Below are positions 49,686-59,725 of a stretch of DNA of 64,000 nt, piece after piece. Each line of letters starts with the position of its first letter. Positions within the stretch are counted from its first letter, which is position 1. The notes under the pieces are model-generated. The model worked only from the letters and a program-made list of their open reading frames with translations, did not search any database and was not told the origin of the DNA. This stretch comes from Stutzerimonas stutzeri (GTDB taxonomy: Bacteria > Pseudomonadota > Gammaproteobacteria > Pseudomonadales > Pseudomonadaceae): the NCBI RefSeq assembly GCF_002890895.1, contig NZ_POUL01000003.1, positions 478,830-542,829 of the forward strand, written 5' to 3'. Both the position numbers and the translations under genes were made by a program.

Positions 49686-51254
49686 TCAGTCAGCTGCGCC
49701 GTGCTCAGCCTGGTATTGATCGCGTAGTTGACGCTTGAGCACTTTACCGATGGCACTGCGCGGCAGCTCGTCCGTCAGCACCAGTTGCGCCAGGCGTTGC
49801 GTCTTGCCCACGCGGCTGTTGAACCCGTCCAGCAGCGCCTCGGGGGTCGCCATCTCGCCCTTGGCGAGCACCACGAAGGCGACCGGCGTTTCACCCCAGC
49901 GCGTCGATGGCACGCCGACCACAGCGACATCGGCGATGGCCGGATGCTCACGCAGAATCGCCTCGAGATCGCTAGGGTAGAGATTGAAACCGCCGGAAAT
50001 GATCATGTCCTTTTTGCGGTCAACCAGCGTCAGGAACCCGTCCGCATCGAAGCGACCAATGTCGCCGGTACGGATGAAGCGTTTATCGCTGGGGTCGAAC
50101 CATTCGGCTTCGGCCGTTTTCTCGGGCTTGTTCAGGTAGCCGGTCATCATTGCGGGGGAATGTCCGACGATTTCTCCAATCGAGCCGACAGGCAACTCGT
50201 GGCCTTCATCGTCAATCACACGAATGTCATGCCCCTCAGCCGGACGGCCGACCGTGTGCAATTTATCCGGGTACTCGTGCGCAGCCAGAATGCAGGTGCC
50301 GCCGCCTTCGGTCATGCCGTAGGTGTCGATCAGCCCGCCGGGCCAGCGCGCCAGGACTTCGGCTTTCAGTGCGGCACCGAACGGCGCGCTGGTGCACATC
50401 TTGTAGCGGAAACGGCTGAGGTCGTATTGCTCGAAGTCCTCGCGCGCCATGAGCCGCTGGTACTGCACTGGCACCAGCATCGTATGGGTCACCTGGTGCT
50501 GCTGGGCGAGGCGCAGGTATTCGCCCGCGTCGAACTTGCTCATCAGCACCACGCAGCTGCCCAGAGCCAGGGTTGGGAGAAACGCCACCAGCGTGGTGTT
50601 GGAGTACAGCGGCGTGGAGATAAGCGTGGTGGCCTCATCGCCGTATCCGTAGGCGGCACTGCGTCGAACATGGGCCCAACGCATCGCGTGCGATTGCACG
50701 ATACCCTTGGGCTCGCCGGTGGTGCCGGATGAATAGATGATGTTGAACGCCCATTCCGGCTGGATCGCTACAGGCTCCGGCGTGGCATCACTCAGCCAAC
50801 CGGACAGTCCATTCGCCGCCGTCTGGTCCAGACGCAGGGTTGGACAGGGCAAGCGTGCTTCTACCGGCTCCAGGTGTTGCGCCGCATTAGCGTCAATAAA
50901 TAGCAGGCGGGGCGCGGCGTCAGCGAGCATGGTCAGCAGGCTTTCGGCACTGGCCGAGGGCGCCAGCGGTGCCACGGCTAAGCCGGCGCGCAACGCGCCG
51001 AGAAACACGACGGCGTATTCAATCGAGTTGTAGGCACAGATCGCCAACGAGTTGCCGGGCAGCAGACCGTCACGCTGCAGCGCGGCGGCGACGCTGCTGA
51101 TCAAGGTGTCGAGTTCTGCGTAACTCAGGCGGCGCCCATCTTGAAGTAGCGCCGATTGGTCCGGCCGATGCCTGGCCCAATAAGCGATCAGGTCTGGGAC
51201 TGCAGCGAAGGCTTGGTTCAGGTCGGGGGCGTCGGGGCTGGCGGATAGGACCAT
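49686..51254 (-). CDS. Acyl-CoA synthetase / AMP-dependent ligase, second copy
   Basis: Adenylate-forming enzyme of 522 residues. The P-loop YSSGTTGEPKG is near 174-184, then DTYGMTEGGGT, RTGDIGRFDADGFLTLVDRKKDMIISGG and the catalytic Lys in RSAIGKVLKRQ. It is distinct in sequence from the ligase at 46131 and belongs to the ATP-CoA ligases of medium-chain or aromatic acids. It converges with the operon, so it is under separate control. Co-location suggests the same substrate or a precursor. Confidence 0.9.
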   Translation of the reverse strand: MVLSASPDAPDLNQAFAAVPDLIAYWARHRPDQSALLQDGRRLSYAELDTLISSVAAALQRDGLLPGNSLAICAYNSIEYAVVFLGALRAGLAVAPLAPSASAESLLTMLADAAPRLLFIDANAAQHLEPVEARLPCPTLRLDQTAANGLSGWLSDATPEPVAIQPEWAFNIIYSSGTTGEPKGIVQSHAMRWAHVRRSAAYGYGDEATTLISTPLYSNTTLVAFLPTLALGSCVVLMSKFDAGEYLRLAQQHQVTHTMLVPVQYQRLMAREDFEQYDLSRFRYKMCTSAPFGAALKAEVLARWPGGLIDTYGMTEGGGTCILAAHEYPDKLHTVGRPAEGHDIRVIDDEGHELPVGSIGEIVGHSPAMMTGYLNKPEKTAEAEWFDPSDKRFIRTGDIGRFDADGFLTLVDRKKDMIISGGFNLYPSDLEAILREHPAIADVAVVGVPSTRWGETPVAFVVLAKGEMATPEALLDGFNSRVGKTQRLAQLVLTDELPRSAIGKVLKRQLRDQYQAEHGAAD

Positions 51255-51537
51255 GTCGGGCTCGTTCTATTGAAGGCAGGTGGACGCTCGCGTGCAACGG
51301 CAAGCATGGCAGCGCAGCAGTTGAACAACCTTCGATGGTTAGCGTGTGAGCGGGAAGAGCTATTCGTCTTGGCAATGGTGGACGATTACTGCCAAACAAG
51401 TTTGCTGGCACTTTCGCGGCAAGCCGGCCCTGGCGGAAGGGCTCCACGTCGAATGATCGGGGCGGGCAGCGAGCGGGCTTCGCGCTCAAGCCGTTATTTT
51501 TGCGACAATACCGGCCCTTTGATCAGGCGACCCCGTC

Positions 51538-51876
51538 ATGTCCGAACGCAACCCCATTCCGCTGATTCTCACCGCCATCGGCAGCGTCATAGGCACCGTT
51601 GCGGTGCTCTCCTTCTATGGTTACGTGCACATCGCCAAGCCGGAGGACGCCCTGTTGCTGGCCGACTACACGATGCTCAAGACCATTCCCGGTGAAGACT
51701 ATCGGGTCTCGCTCAAGCCCGCGCCCCAGGTCGCGGAGTGCATCGACGGTGTGCTGGTGCTTTTCGATACCGAGCAGAAAGGCCTGACCGGTGTGCTGGT
51801 GGATAACCGCAAGCGCGCGATCCGCTGCATGGGTCAGCAGGTGCCGACCGAGCGGGCTCCGGCAACCAAGCCGTAG
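51538..51876 (+). CDS. Small single-pass membrane protein, unknown
   Basis: 112 residues with one hydrophobic segment (about 8-30) and a soluble C-terminal part with two cysteines (Cys64 and Cys97). No domain recognised. It is a single gene ending in a shared terminator with the lipoprotein gene. Composition matches the core genome, and it is probably conserved within Pseudomonas, but I cannot name a function. Confidence 0.65.
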   Translation: MSERNPIPLILTAIGSVIGTVAVLSFYGYVHIAKPEDALLLADYTMLKTIPGEDYRVSLKPAPQVAECIDGVLVLFDTEQKGLTGVLVDNRKRAIRCMGQQVPTERAPATKP

Positions 51877-51898
51877 CGTCGCACCGCCATGAAAACAA

Positions 51899-51922
51899 GA
51901 AGCCCGCCATAAGGCGGGCTTC
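51899..51922. terminator. Shared terminator between convergent genes
   Basis: A 10-bp stem (GAAGCCCGCC with complement) and ATAA loop between stops at 51876 and 51949. T-runs are weak. Confidence 0.75.
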
Positions 51923-51948
51923 GGTACTGCCGACGCGTTTCCGAGCGG

Positions 51949-52755
51949 CTATTGCTGCATGGAAGAGCGCGGTGCTACGCGCTTGTTATCGTTGGAGATC
52001 GTCACTTCGACGCGACGATTCATCGCCCGGCTTGCTGGCGAGTCGTTGCTTGCGACCGGATACGCTTCACCGTAGCCGACGGTCTGGATTCGATCGATTT
52101 CCACACCGGAACGGACCAGCGCACGGCGCACCGCTTCAGCTCGACGCTCCGACAGCTGCTGGTTGTAAGAGTCGGAGCCGGTGCTATCGGTATAGCCTTC
52201 GACCATGACCTTGCGCTCCGGATTTTCGTTTAGAAACTCCGCCAGCTTCTGTACATCACGCATGCCGGCTGACTTGAGCTCAGCCTTGTTCAGGTCGAAC
52301 AACACGTCGCCAAAGGTTACCAGAGTGCCGCGCTCGGTCTGCTTGGCCTCCAGGTCCTGCTGCAGCTGGCGGATCTCGTCCTGCTGACGCTTGAGCATCG
52401 CCTCGCGAGATTCAAGCCGCGCCTGCGCGCGCTTGGTGGATGCCTGCTCGATCTGTTGCTCAGCCTTGCGCAATTCAATGGTCTGCTCGGCCAGGTCAAT
52501 CCGGCGGTTGGCCAGATAGGCAAGCTGGTCGACGCGCTCTTCATCCGCGTCGCTCAGATAGGCCTTGTTGGCTTCGTCGAGTTGTTTGGAAGCGTCCTGG
52601 GTTTCCAGGGCGGCATATTTTTGTGACAGCGGATTGCTCTGCAGTGATGCGAACTCGCTGCGTGCCGTTTCCAGATTCTGGTTAGGCTGCGACGAGCAAG
52701 CAGCAAGACCGATGCTCATGGCGATCGCTGTGGGGATGGCTACTAGCTTATGCAT
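51949..52755 (-). CDS. OmpA-domain lipoprotein with DUF4398 (lipotoxin F-like)
   Basis: Outer-membrane lipoprotein of 268 residues. The lipobox GLAAC puts the lipidated Cys at residue 20. A DUF4398/coiled-coil region (about 30-140, Gln/Glu/Arg-rich) precedes the C-terminal OmpA domain (about 145-255) with VTFGDVLFDLNKAEL and the peptidoglycan-binding VEGYTDSTGSD and NRRVEVTI. It corresponds in synteny to PA3692 (LptF, lipotoxin F) of P. aeruginosa as I recall; I leave the symbol blank to avoid confusion with the LPS exporter. It is 42 bases downstream of a second DUF4398 lipoprotein, so they form an operon that probably tethers envelope to wall. Confidence 0.88.
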   Translation of the reverse strand: MHKLVAIPTAIAMSIGLAACSSQPNQNLETARSEFASLQSNPLSQKYAALETQDASKQLDEANKAYLSDADEERVDQLAYLANRRIDLAEQTIELRKAEQQIEQASTKRAQARLESREAMLKRQQDEIRQLQQDLEAKQTERGTLVTFGDVLFDLNKAELKSAGMRDVQKLAEFLNENPERKVMVEGYTDSTGSDSYNQQLSERRAEAVRRALVRSGVEIDRIQTVGYGEAYPVASNDSPASRAMNRRVEVTISNDNKRVAPRSSMQQ

Positions 52756-52797
52756 GTCGATTCATCCTCTGCTAAAGGGAGTGCGGAAGGGAAAGGG

Positions 52798-53196
52798 TTA
52801 CTGCTGAAGGCCGCGCATGCTTTCTTCGCGCAGCTCCTGAATTCCCTTCTGGGCGTCCTCAACGGCCTTTTGGGCCTTGGCAGCTTGTGCCTTGCGCTCC
52901 GCAACGCGTGCGTCCCATTCGGCCTGCTGTGCAAGTCGACGGGCTTCGTCATAGTTTTCTTTCTGCATGGCAAGTTCGGCTTGCTTCCACTTTTCCTGAG
53001 CGGCACGCATGTCCACGGGAGCGTACTGGGTAGCCCCAGCGCTGACGGCGCTACGGACGGCCGATTCGGTTACAGCGAACTGCTCGTTGGGTGGATTGCC
53101 GGCACAGCCAACCAGCAACAGGCCCCCAAGTGCAACGGCTGCCAGCTTGGGTAGCTGGAATCGCGATAGCGGGCTTTCGATGGTGTTCATTTTCAT
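52798..53196 (-). CDS. DUF4398 lipoprotein
   Basis: Lipoprotein of 132 residues. The signal ends in LLVGC (lipidated Cys about 31). The rest is a helical, Ala/Gln/Glu/Lys-rich coiled coil (about 60-125). This is the whole DUF4398 domain without OmpA. First gene of the two-gene operon. No enzymatic motif is present. Probably structural in the envelope. Confidence 0.85.
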   Translation of the reverse strand: MKMNTIESPLSRFQLPKLAAVALGGLLLVGCAGNPPNEQFAVTESAVRSAVSAGATQYAPVDMRAAQEKWKQAELAMQKENYDEARRLAQQAEWDARVAERKAQAAKAQKAVEDAQKGIQELREESMRGLQQ

Positions 53197-53440
53197 GGCC
53201 AGTCTCCATTGGGATATCGGATGGGATATCGAAAACAGTGCCCGTTACGCTGTGGCTTGCACTTGTTAAAAATGGTCAGCAATCAGAACGGGCATGTTTT
53301 TGTGAGGCCAGCTGGCTGCAATCGTTCCAGTAAAAAACAAACGCAACGATGAGAAGGCAGCGATCTAGAGCCATCGAACAAGGCGCGAGGTGGCGAGAAA
53401 ACGCTACCTCGATACGCCACGGACGGCTGTTTTCAGCGTC

Positions 53441-53791
53441 TCAGGACCGATCAGAATTTTCAGCCCGTTCGGCAAGCAAACGCTCGAGATGTTTACGCGC
53501 GAGTGCCAGGAAGCGCGGCGTTGGTCCGATGTCTTCGTAGATCGGGTCGCCTTGCTCGTCCGTCGAAATGACCTTGGAACCCTGCTCGTAGGGAAGGCTG
53601 GTCTCGATCCCTTCGAGGGCTGCGCCGACCAGCTCACCGAGCAGCTCTTCAGTGCTGCGCTTCGGATACATCTCGGCCAGAGCTGCCAGCCTTGCCGCGC
53701 TTTCGACATCCAATGGGATGGTGTACTGGGCGGCGCTCATGCGGCCCTTTGCACTGCTTTCCCATTCACGGACCAGTTCTGAAATTTTCAT
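53441..53791 (-). CDS. Conserved Pseudomonas protein upstream of ppc
   Basis: 116-residue soluble protein, mainly helical, rich in Ala, Glu and Leu. It contains a conserved-looking AARLAALAEMYPKRSTEELLGELVGAALEG and DPIYEDIGPTPRFLALA (each read in the middle). No known motif; related entries have been called pilin assembly protein without clear grounds. Divergent from ppc as in P. aeruginosa. Function unknown. Confidence 0.7.
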   Translation of the reverse strand: MKISELVREWESSAKGRMSAAQYTIPLDVESAARLAALAEMYPKRSTEELLGELVGAALEGIETSLPYEQGSKVISTDEQGDPIYEDIGPTPRFLALARKHLERLLAERAENSDRS

Positions 53792-53990
53792 CTAGCTCCA
53801 TCCTTAGCTCGCCTCGCGAGCAATATTGGCGGGTATTGCGAGCCAGCATCGACAGGCTTGTTCTGCTATGCCTTGTCTTCGTCGTAGACGCTGTGCACTC
53901 TGTTTGGACGGTTCCTACAGCGTAGCCGTTCAGCATCGTGAGCATTCGTTTACGAACTTCCGATGCGGCGGCCTGTAAAGAGAGGCGAAC

Positions 53991-56627
53991 ATGGCGAAGA
54001 TTGACGCGCGTCTGCGTGAAAACGTTCATCTGCTTGGCGAGCTGCTGGGCAATGCAATTCGCGAGCAACACGGCGATGCCTTCTTCGACAAGATCGAGCG
54101 CATCCGCAAGGGCGCCAAGGGCGCGCGCCGCGGCTCGGCAGACGGGGCCCGACTCCTGCAGGAAACGCTCGATGGGCTGGGCGACGACGAGATGCTGCCG
54201 ATGACCCGGGCCTTCAGTCAGTTTCTCAACCTGGCCAATATTGCCGAGCAATATCATCAGGTGCGCAGACGGCGGCCCGACGAGCCGGCTCCTTCCGAAG
54301 CCGGCGCATTGGATGGCCTGCTCGAACGCCTTAAAGGCGAAGGATTTGGCCAGGAGTTCCTGGCACGCCAGGTTGGCCGACTCGATATCGAGCTGGTGCT
54401 GACCGCACATCCGACCGAAGTCTCGCGGCGCACCTTGATTCAGAAATACGACGCCATTGCCGCGCAGCTGGCGGCGCGGGATCACACTGACCTTGGCCAG
54501 GGTGAACTGGCCAAGATCGAGCTGCGCCTGCAGCGGCTTGTGGCCGAGGCCTGGCACACCGAAGAGATTCGTCGCAGCCGCCCAACACCGGTGGAGGAGG
54601 CGAAGTGGGGCTTTGCCGTGATCGAGAACTCGCTGTGGCAAGCGCTTCCGAATGTATTGCGGCAGACCGATCAGGCGCTTAAACGCTCCACCAGCCTGCA
54701 TCTGCCGCTGGACGTCGCGCCGATCCGTTTTGCGTCCTGGATGGGCGGAGACCGTGACGGCAACCCCAATGTGACGGCGAAGGTAACCCGGGAGGTCCTG
54801 CTCTTGGCGCGCTGGGTTGCGGCAGACCTGTTCCTGCGCGATATCGACGGCTTGATCACAGCGCTATCGATGCAGACCGCCAGCGATGAACTGCTCAGCC
54901 GCAGCGGGCAGTCGGCCGAGCCCTACCGAGCCCTGCTCAAGACCCTGCGCGAACGTCTGCAGGCCACGCGCGACTGGGTCAGTGTGGCGATCGAGCATGA
55001 CCAGTCTGCACCAGCAGACGTGTTGCTGGACAACCGCGATCTGTGCGAACCGCTGGAGCTCTGTTACCACTCGCTGCACGCCTGCGGCATGGGCATGATC
55101 GCCGACGGCGACTTGCTCGACACCCTGCGCCGGGCCGCTGCGTTCGGTCTGTTTCTGGTGCGTCTGGATGTCCGTCAGGACTCGTCCCGGCATGTCGCGG
55201 CGCTGGCGGAGATTACCGATTACCTGGGTATCGGCCAGTACGATCAGTGGGATGAGCAGCAGCGTCTGGATTTCCTGCAGCTGGAATTGAACAACCGTCG
55301 ACCGTTGCTACCGCCGAACTTCCAACCCTCGGCCGAAACGGCAGAAGTGCTGGATACCTGCCGCGTAGTGGCACAGGCCCCCGGCGCCTCGCTCGGCTCC
55401 TATGTCATCTCCATGGCCAAGGGCGCCTCGGATGTGCTGGCAGTACAGCTGCTGCTCAAGGAGGCCGGGCTGCAACGCCCAATGCGAGTCGTGCCGCTGT
55501 TCGAGACACTCGCTGATCTCGACAATGCCGGCCCGGCCATCGACAAACTGCTTGGGTTGCCCGGCTATCGGCAGCGTCTGCACGGCCCCCAGGAAGTGAT
55601 GATCGGCTATTCGGATTCTGCAAAGGATGCCGGCACCACCGCGGCGGCCTGGGCGCAGTACCGTGCGCAGGAAAGCCTGGTCGAGATCTGCCGTGACCAT
55701 CAAGTTGAACTGCTGCTGTTCCACGGCCGTGGCGGCACGGTTGGACGTGGCGGTGGACCGGCCCACGCGGCCATTCTTTCGCAGCCACCGGGATCGGTGG
55801 CGGGGCGATTCCGAACCACCGAGCAGGGGGAAATGATCCGTTTCAAGTTCGGCCTGCCGGATATCGCCGAGCAAAACCTCAGCCTTTACCTGGCCGCTGT
55901 GCTCGAAGCGACCTTGCTGCCTCCACCGATGCCCGAGCCGGACTGGCGTGAAACCATGGAAAAGCTCGCGGCAGACGGCGTGTCGACCTACCGCAGCGTG
56001 GTGCGCGACCATCCGCAGTTCGTTGAGTATTTCCGCCGGGCAACGCCGGAACAGGAGCTTGGACGTCTGCCGCTGGGCAGCCGCCCATCGAAGCGCCGCG
56101 AAGGCGGTGTCGAAAGTCTGCGCGCGATTCCCTGGATATTCGCCTGGACCCAGACGCGACTGATGCTGCCCGCCTGGCTGGGCTGGGAACAGGCACTGCG
56201 TGGCGCGCTGGAGCGGGGCGAACATGAACGGCTCAAGACGATGCGCGAGCACTGGCCGTTTTTCAGTACCCGCATCGACATGCTCGAGATGGTTCTGGCC
56301 AAGGCCGACGCGGAGATCGCCGAGCGCTACGACGCGCGTCTGGTCAGCGCAGAGCTGCTGCCGTTAGGGTGTGATCTGCGTGACAGATTGTCGCAGGCGA
56401 TTGCAGCGGTGCTCGAGTTGACCGGGCAGTCAGTGCTGCTGGCGCACAACCCAACCAGCCTTGAAGCGTTCAGCCTGCGCAATACCTATCTCGATCCGCT
56501 GCATCTGATGCAGACCGAACTGCTGGCACGTTCACGGCAACAGCAAAGCCCGGCGGAAAGCCCTCTGGAGCAAGCCTTGCTGGTCAGCGTGGCAGGCATT
56601 GCAGCCGGATTACGCAACACCGGCTGA
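53991..56627 (+). CDS. ppc: Phosphoenolpyruvate carboxylase
   Basis: Replenishes oxaloacetate from PEP and bicarbonate. 878 residues, the standard bacterial length. The catalytic His140 is in [13 protein letters not shown]. The second motif is [10 protein letters not shown] (active-site Lys near 545), and [14 protein letters not shown] is the glycine-rich loop. The C-terminus ends with RNTG, the conserved allosteric tail where aspartate inhibits and acetyl-CoA activates. AGAGG lies before the ATG. Downstream is adk. Confidence 0.97.
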   Translation: MAKIDARLRENVHLLGELLGNAIREQHGDAFFDKIERIRKGAKGARRGSADGARLLQETLDGLGDDEMLPMTRAFSQFLNLANIAEQYHQVRRRRPDEPAPSEAGALDGLLERLKGEGFGQEFLARQVGRLDIELVLTAHPTEVSRRTLIQKYDAIAAQLAARDHTDLGQGELAKIELRLQRLVAEAWHTEEIRRSRPTPVEEAKWGFAVIENSLWQALPNVLRQTDQALKRSTSLHLPLDVAPIRFASWMGGDRDGNPNVTAKVTREVLLLARWVAADLFLRDIDGLITALSMQTASDELLSRSGQSAEPYRALLKTLRERLQATRDWVSVAIEHDQSAPADVLLDNRDLCEPLELCYHSLHACGMGMIADGDLLDTLRRAAAFGLFLVRLDVRQDSSRHVAALAEITDYLGIGQYDQWDEQQRLDFLQLELNNRRPLLPPNFQPSAETAEVLDTCRVVAQAPGASLGSYVISMAKGASDVLAVQLLLKEAGLQRPMRVVPLFETLADLDNAGPAIDKLLGLPGYRQRLHGPQEVMIGYSDSAKDAGTTAAAWAQYRAQESLVEICRDHQVELLLFHGRGGTVGRGGGPAHAAILSQPPGSVAGRFRTTEQGEMIRFKFGLPDIAEQNLSLYLAAVLEATLLPPPMPEPDWRETMEKLAADGVSTYRSVVRDHPQFVEYFRRATPEQELGRLPLGSRPSKRREGGVESLRAIPWIFAWTQTRLMLPAWLGWEQALRGALERGEHERLKTMREHWPFFSTRIDMLEMVLAKADAEIAERYDARLVSAELLPLGCDLRDRLSQAIAAVLELTGQSVLLAHNPTSLEAFSLRNTYLDPLHLMQTELLARSRQQQSPAESPLEQALLVSVAGIAAGLRNTG

Positions 56628-56882
56628 CGCTCATAGGGGCTGCTCAGGTCGCGTTTGGGAAACGCTTTCATGAGCAGTCTGTGGCATTTTCTTGTGCTAT
56701 CAGGCCCGTCTTGACCAGCTTGTTGCGGCGCCACGGGCGCCGCTTGTCTGCATTCTGTGCGCTGTGTATCGTGTTCAACCTTTTGTCGCATGGCGGCAGA
56801 CCAGATTTTTTGATTCGCCAGAGCTGAGAGTGCGTTGCATCGATCCTGGCGGCATCCATTTGCAAACTTGAGGACTTACTCC

Positions 56883-57530
56883 ATGCGCATCATTCTGCTG
56901 GGAGCGCCGGGTGCCGGGAAAGGCACACAGGCCCGCTTCATCACCGAGAAGTTCACCGTTCCGCAGATCTCCACTGGCGACATGTTGCGTGCAGCGGTCA
57001 AGGCTGAATCGCCGCTGGGCCTGCAGGTCAAGGACGTCATGGACAGTGGTGGTCTGGTATCCGACGAGATCATCATTGCGTTGATCCAGGAGCGGCTGCA
57101 GCAGCCTGATTGCGCCAACGGTTTCCTCTTTGATGGCTTCCCTCGCACCATTCCCCAGGCCGAAGCGCTGCGTGATGCGGGCGTTCACCTGGACCACGTG
57201 CTGGAGATTGCAGTAGACGACGAGGAGATCGTCGGTCGCCTGTCGGGTCGTCGCGTACACCCGGCTTCAGGGCGCGTTTACCACACCGAGCACAACCCGC
57301 CGAAGGTGGCTGGAGTCGATGATCTGACCGGCGAAGAGCTGATTCAGCGCAAGGACGATCTCGAGGAAACCATCCGTCATCGTCTGAGCCTTTACCATTC
57401 CCAGACCAAGCCGCTGGTCGCCTTCTACCAGAACCTGGAAGCGGTGCAGGGCACGCCCAAGTGCAGCCGCGTCGAAGGCGTCGGCACTGTGGAAGAGATT
57501 ACCGCCAAGGTGATGGCAGCGCTTAGCTGA
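56883..57530 (+). CDS. adk: Adenylate kinase
   Basis: Interconverts ATP, ADP and AMP; essential. 215 residues from the ATG at 56883, with GAGGA upstream; a longer frame from 56835 is not conserved. The P-loop GAPGAGKGT is at 7-15. The LID domain (about 122-160) lacks the four-Cys zinc site and instead has the hydrogen-bonded type ([14 protein letters not shown]), as usual in Gram-negatives. It has its own terminator. Confidence 0.97.
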   Translation: MRIILLGAPGAGKGTQARFITEKFTVPQISTGDMLRAAVKAESPLGLQVKDVMDSGGLVSDEIIIALIQERLQQPDCANGFLFDGFPRTIPQAEALRDAGVHLDHVLEIAVDDEEIVGRLSGRRVHPASGRVYHTEHNPPKVAGVDDLTGEELIQRKDDLEETIRHRLSLYHSQTKPLVAFYQNLEAVQGTPKCSRVEGVGTVEEITAKVMAALS

Positions 57531-57546
57531 CATTTCTGGATGTCCG

Positions 57547-57576
57547 AAACGGCCCGCTTGCGGGCCGTTTTTGTTT
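57547..57576 (+). terminator. adk intrinsic terminator
   Basis: A 10-bp stem (AAACGGCCCG with CGGGCCGTTT), CTTG loop and T5 run 16 bases past the stop. Confidence 0.9.
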
Positions 57577-57674
57577 TCTACCTATCTGCTTGTTGTCGAG
57601 GTCGTTCGATATTCAATCGACGCAAGCGCAACTGCTACAATCGCGACCCTTTTCGCTGCTGACCGGAACATCTG

Positions 57675-58352
57675 ATGACCACGCTGCTGGCCCTGGATAC
57701 CGCCACCGAAGCCTGCTCCGTCGCGCTGCTGCATGACGGTCGAGTGCTGAGCCATTACGAGGTGATCCCGCGGCTGCATGCCCAGCGTCTTCTACCCATG
57801 ATCCAGACACTCCTGAGCGAGGCAGGCATCGCGCTATCGGCAGTCGATGCGCTGGCGTTTGGCCGTGGCCCCGGTGCTTTTACCGGAGTGCGTATTGCGG
57901 TTGGTGTGGTACAGGGGCTGGCGTTCGCGCTGGAGCGGCCGGTACTGCCTGTCTCGACCCTGGCAACCATTGCCCAGCGGGCGCACCGAGAGCAGGGAGC
58001 GGAGCAGGTCGCGGTGGCGATCGACGCCCGCATGGACGAGGTCTACTGGGGTTGCTACCGGCTGCAGCAGGGTGAAATGCAGCTGGCTGGCAGCGAGGCG
58101 GTGTTGCCGCCAGAGCAGGTCAGCTTGCCTCGCGCAAGCGAAGGCCAATGGTTCGGTGCGGGCACCGGCTGGGGTTATGCCGCGCGGCTCGCCGTTCAGC
58201 CCTCTGCAAGCGAGGCGACCCTGCTGCCGCATGCTTTGGATCTGCTCACGCTGGCCGGCTTTGCCTGGGCGCGCGGAGAAGCCGTAGAGGCCGATCAGGC
58301 CCAGCCGATCTACCTGCGTGACAATGTCGCCACGCCCAAGGCCCCGCGATGA
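57675..58352 (+). CDS. tsaB: tRNA t6A biosynthesis protein TsaB
   Basis: Partner of TsaD, TsaE and TsaC in making threonylcarbamoyladenosine at tRNA position 37. 225 residues with the ASKHA-fold N-terminus LLALDTATEACSVAL and GRGPGAFTGVRIAVGVVQGLA. The usual lack of a full nucleotide site fits TsaB rather than TsaD. A TACAAT -10 lies at 57636-57641, but the -35 is weak. Classical ppc-adk-tsaB order. Confidence 0.95.
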   Translation: MTTLLALDTATEACSVALLHDGRVLSHYEVIPRLHAQRLLPMIQTLLSEAGIALSAVDALAFGRGPGAFTGVRIAVGVVQGLAFALERPVLPVSTLATIAQRAHREQGAEQVAVAIDARMDEVYWGCYRLQQGEMQLAGSEAVLPPEQVSLPRASEGQWFGAGTGWGYAARLAVQPSASEATLLPHALDLLTLAGFAWARGEAVEADQAQPIYLRDNVATPKAPR

Positions 58353-58361
58353 CCAGCGGCA

Positions 58362-58390
58362 TTGCCAATTGTGGGTCGGCTCGCTAGAGT
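58362..58390 (+). promoter_or_regulatory. Probable sigma-70 promoter for the small gene at 58411
   Basis: TTGCCA (58362-58367) and TAGAGT (58385-58390) are 17 bases apart, about 20 bases upstream of the ATG. -35 five of six and -10 four of six matches. Confidence 0.5.
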
Positions 58391-58410
58391 CGACGAACTT
58401 GAACAGGTGA

Positions 58411-58773
58411 ATGATGCGCCTCAACGGTCTCGCCCCCTCAGCCTATCCCATCGAACGTCCTGCCCATCCTGGCAGTGCGCCGGTCCCTTATCGCGAAAGC
58501 GAAAGGGCTGCGGAACAGGCGCGCGAGTCCATCGTCACGCCGGCCAGTCAAGCCGATTCCACCTACGAACACCTCGCCCGAAGCAGTAAGAGCCAGTCGG
58601 CCGATTACGGTTCGGTTATCTCCGGCGACTTCATGCCGGCGCGCTTTGAAGCCATGATGGAACGTCCGCTCACCAGTCGTGCCACGCAGGCGCTGCAGAG
58701 CTATGGCACTACCGCCAGCTTCACGGCCGACCTTGACGCCCATGAAGTGCTCGGCCTTGATCTCTACGCCTGA
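58411..58773 (+). CDS. Conserved hypothetical protein
   Basis: 120 residues, Ser/Ala-rich and likely partly disordered, with a more hydrophobic C-terminal section (about 90-120). No signal peptide, membrane segment or motif. It has AGGTG upstream and its own promoter candidate, which supports it being real. Probably restricted to Pseudomonas. The DUF72 gene starts 16 bases later. Confidence 0.65.
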   Translation: MMRLNGLAPSAYPIERPAHPGSAPVPYRESERAAEQARESIVTPASQADSTYEHLARSSKSQSADYGSVISGDFMPARFEAMMERPLTSRATQALQSYGTTASFTADLDAHEVLGLDLYA

Positions 58774-58789
58774 GGCGTATTGAACGCGT

Positions 58790-59665
58790 TTGAACCTTCC
58801 CTATTTTCTTGGTTGCCCCTCGTGGAACGACGCCGGATGGCGCGGTTCGCTCTATCCGTCTGGGCTGCCCGCAAGCGAATATCTGGCGCGCTATTGCTCG
58901 GTGTTCAACACGGTCGAGGGCAACACCACGCTTTATGCGTGGCCTTCGGAGGAGAAAATTGAGCGCTGGGCGGCCCTGATGCCGGTAGGCTTCCGCTTCT
59001 GCGCCAAGCTGCCGCGTGATATCAGTCAGGCGCCTGATTTACGTGAAGTCGAGGATCTGATCCGCTCGTTCCGTACCCTCCTGGCGCCCCTTGGGTCACG
59101 GGTGACGCCGTTCTGGTTGCAGCTGCCCGCGTCGTTCGGCCCGGCGCGTCTTGACGAGCTGGCGCAGCTGATCGAGACGCTGGATCGCCCGCTTGCCGTG
59201 GAAGTGCGGCATGCCGCGTTCTTTGGCAAAGGCGAAGAGGAGCGGGCGTTGAACCGGATGCTGCGTGAGCGAGGCGTCGAGCGGATCTGCATGGACACCC
59301 GTGCGCTGTTCAGCTGTCGGTCCAGCGATCCTGCGTTGCTGCATGCGCAGCGCAAGAAACCACGGTTACCGGTGCGGCCTGCGGCGTTCAGCGAATCTCC
59401 GCAGCTCAGATTTGTCGGGCATCCCGAATTGGAAGCGAACGATCGCTTTCTGGCCCCTTGGCTGAGCAAGGTCGCTGAGTGGATAGAGGCGGGCAAGCGC
59501 CCGCATGTTTACCTGCATACCCCTGACAACCAACTGGCGCCGGAGCTGGCCATGCGCTTCCATGACCTTCTCAGCGTGCGGCTCCCAGGCTTGCCGCCAT
59601 TAGCCGCGTCGCCCATGCAAACCGATTCGCAGCTCTCACTGCTCGGCGCGCCTGGGCAGCGCTGA
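58790..59665 (+). CDS. DUF72 family TIM-barrel protein (TTG start)
   Basis: 291 residues. The sequence begins at a TTG, since an in-frame stop lies 9 bases upstream and no ATG occurs before the conserved LGCPSWNDAGWRGSLYP. FNTVEGNTTLYAWPS and KLPRDISQ are also DUF72 marks. The family has a barrel related to sugar isomerase or endonuclease IV folds, with no proven activity. It follows the small gene by 16 bases and is likely in its transcript. Confidence 0.85.
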   Translation: MNLPYFLGCPSWNDAGWRGSLYPSGLPASEYLARYCSVFNTVEGNTTLYAWPSEEKIERWAALMPVGFRFCAKLPRDISQAPDLREVEDLIRSFRTLLAPLGSRVTPFWLQLPASFGPARLDELAQLIETLDRPLAVEVRHAAFFGKGEEERALNRMLRERGVERICMDTRALFSCRSSDPALLHAQRKKPRLPVRPAAFSESPQLRFVGHPELEANDRFLAPWLSKVAEWIEAGKRPHVYLHTPDNQLAPELAMRFHDLLSVRLPGLPPLAASPMQTDSQLSLLGAPGQR

Positions 59666-59725
59666 AAGTCCAGAACACTAGCGGCTGCGCTGCAACCTTC
59701 AAGTCTCGGCGTTGCCGAAAAGCCT

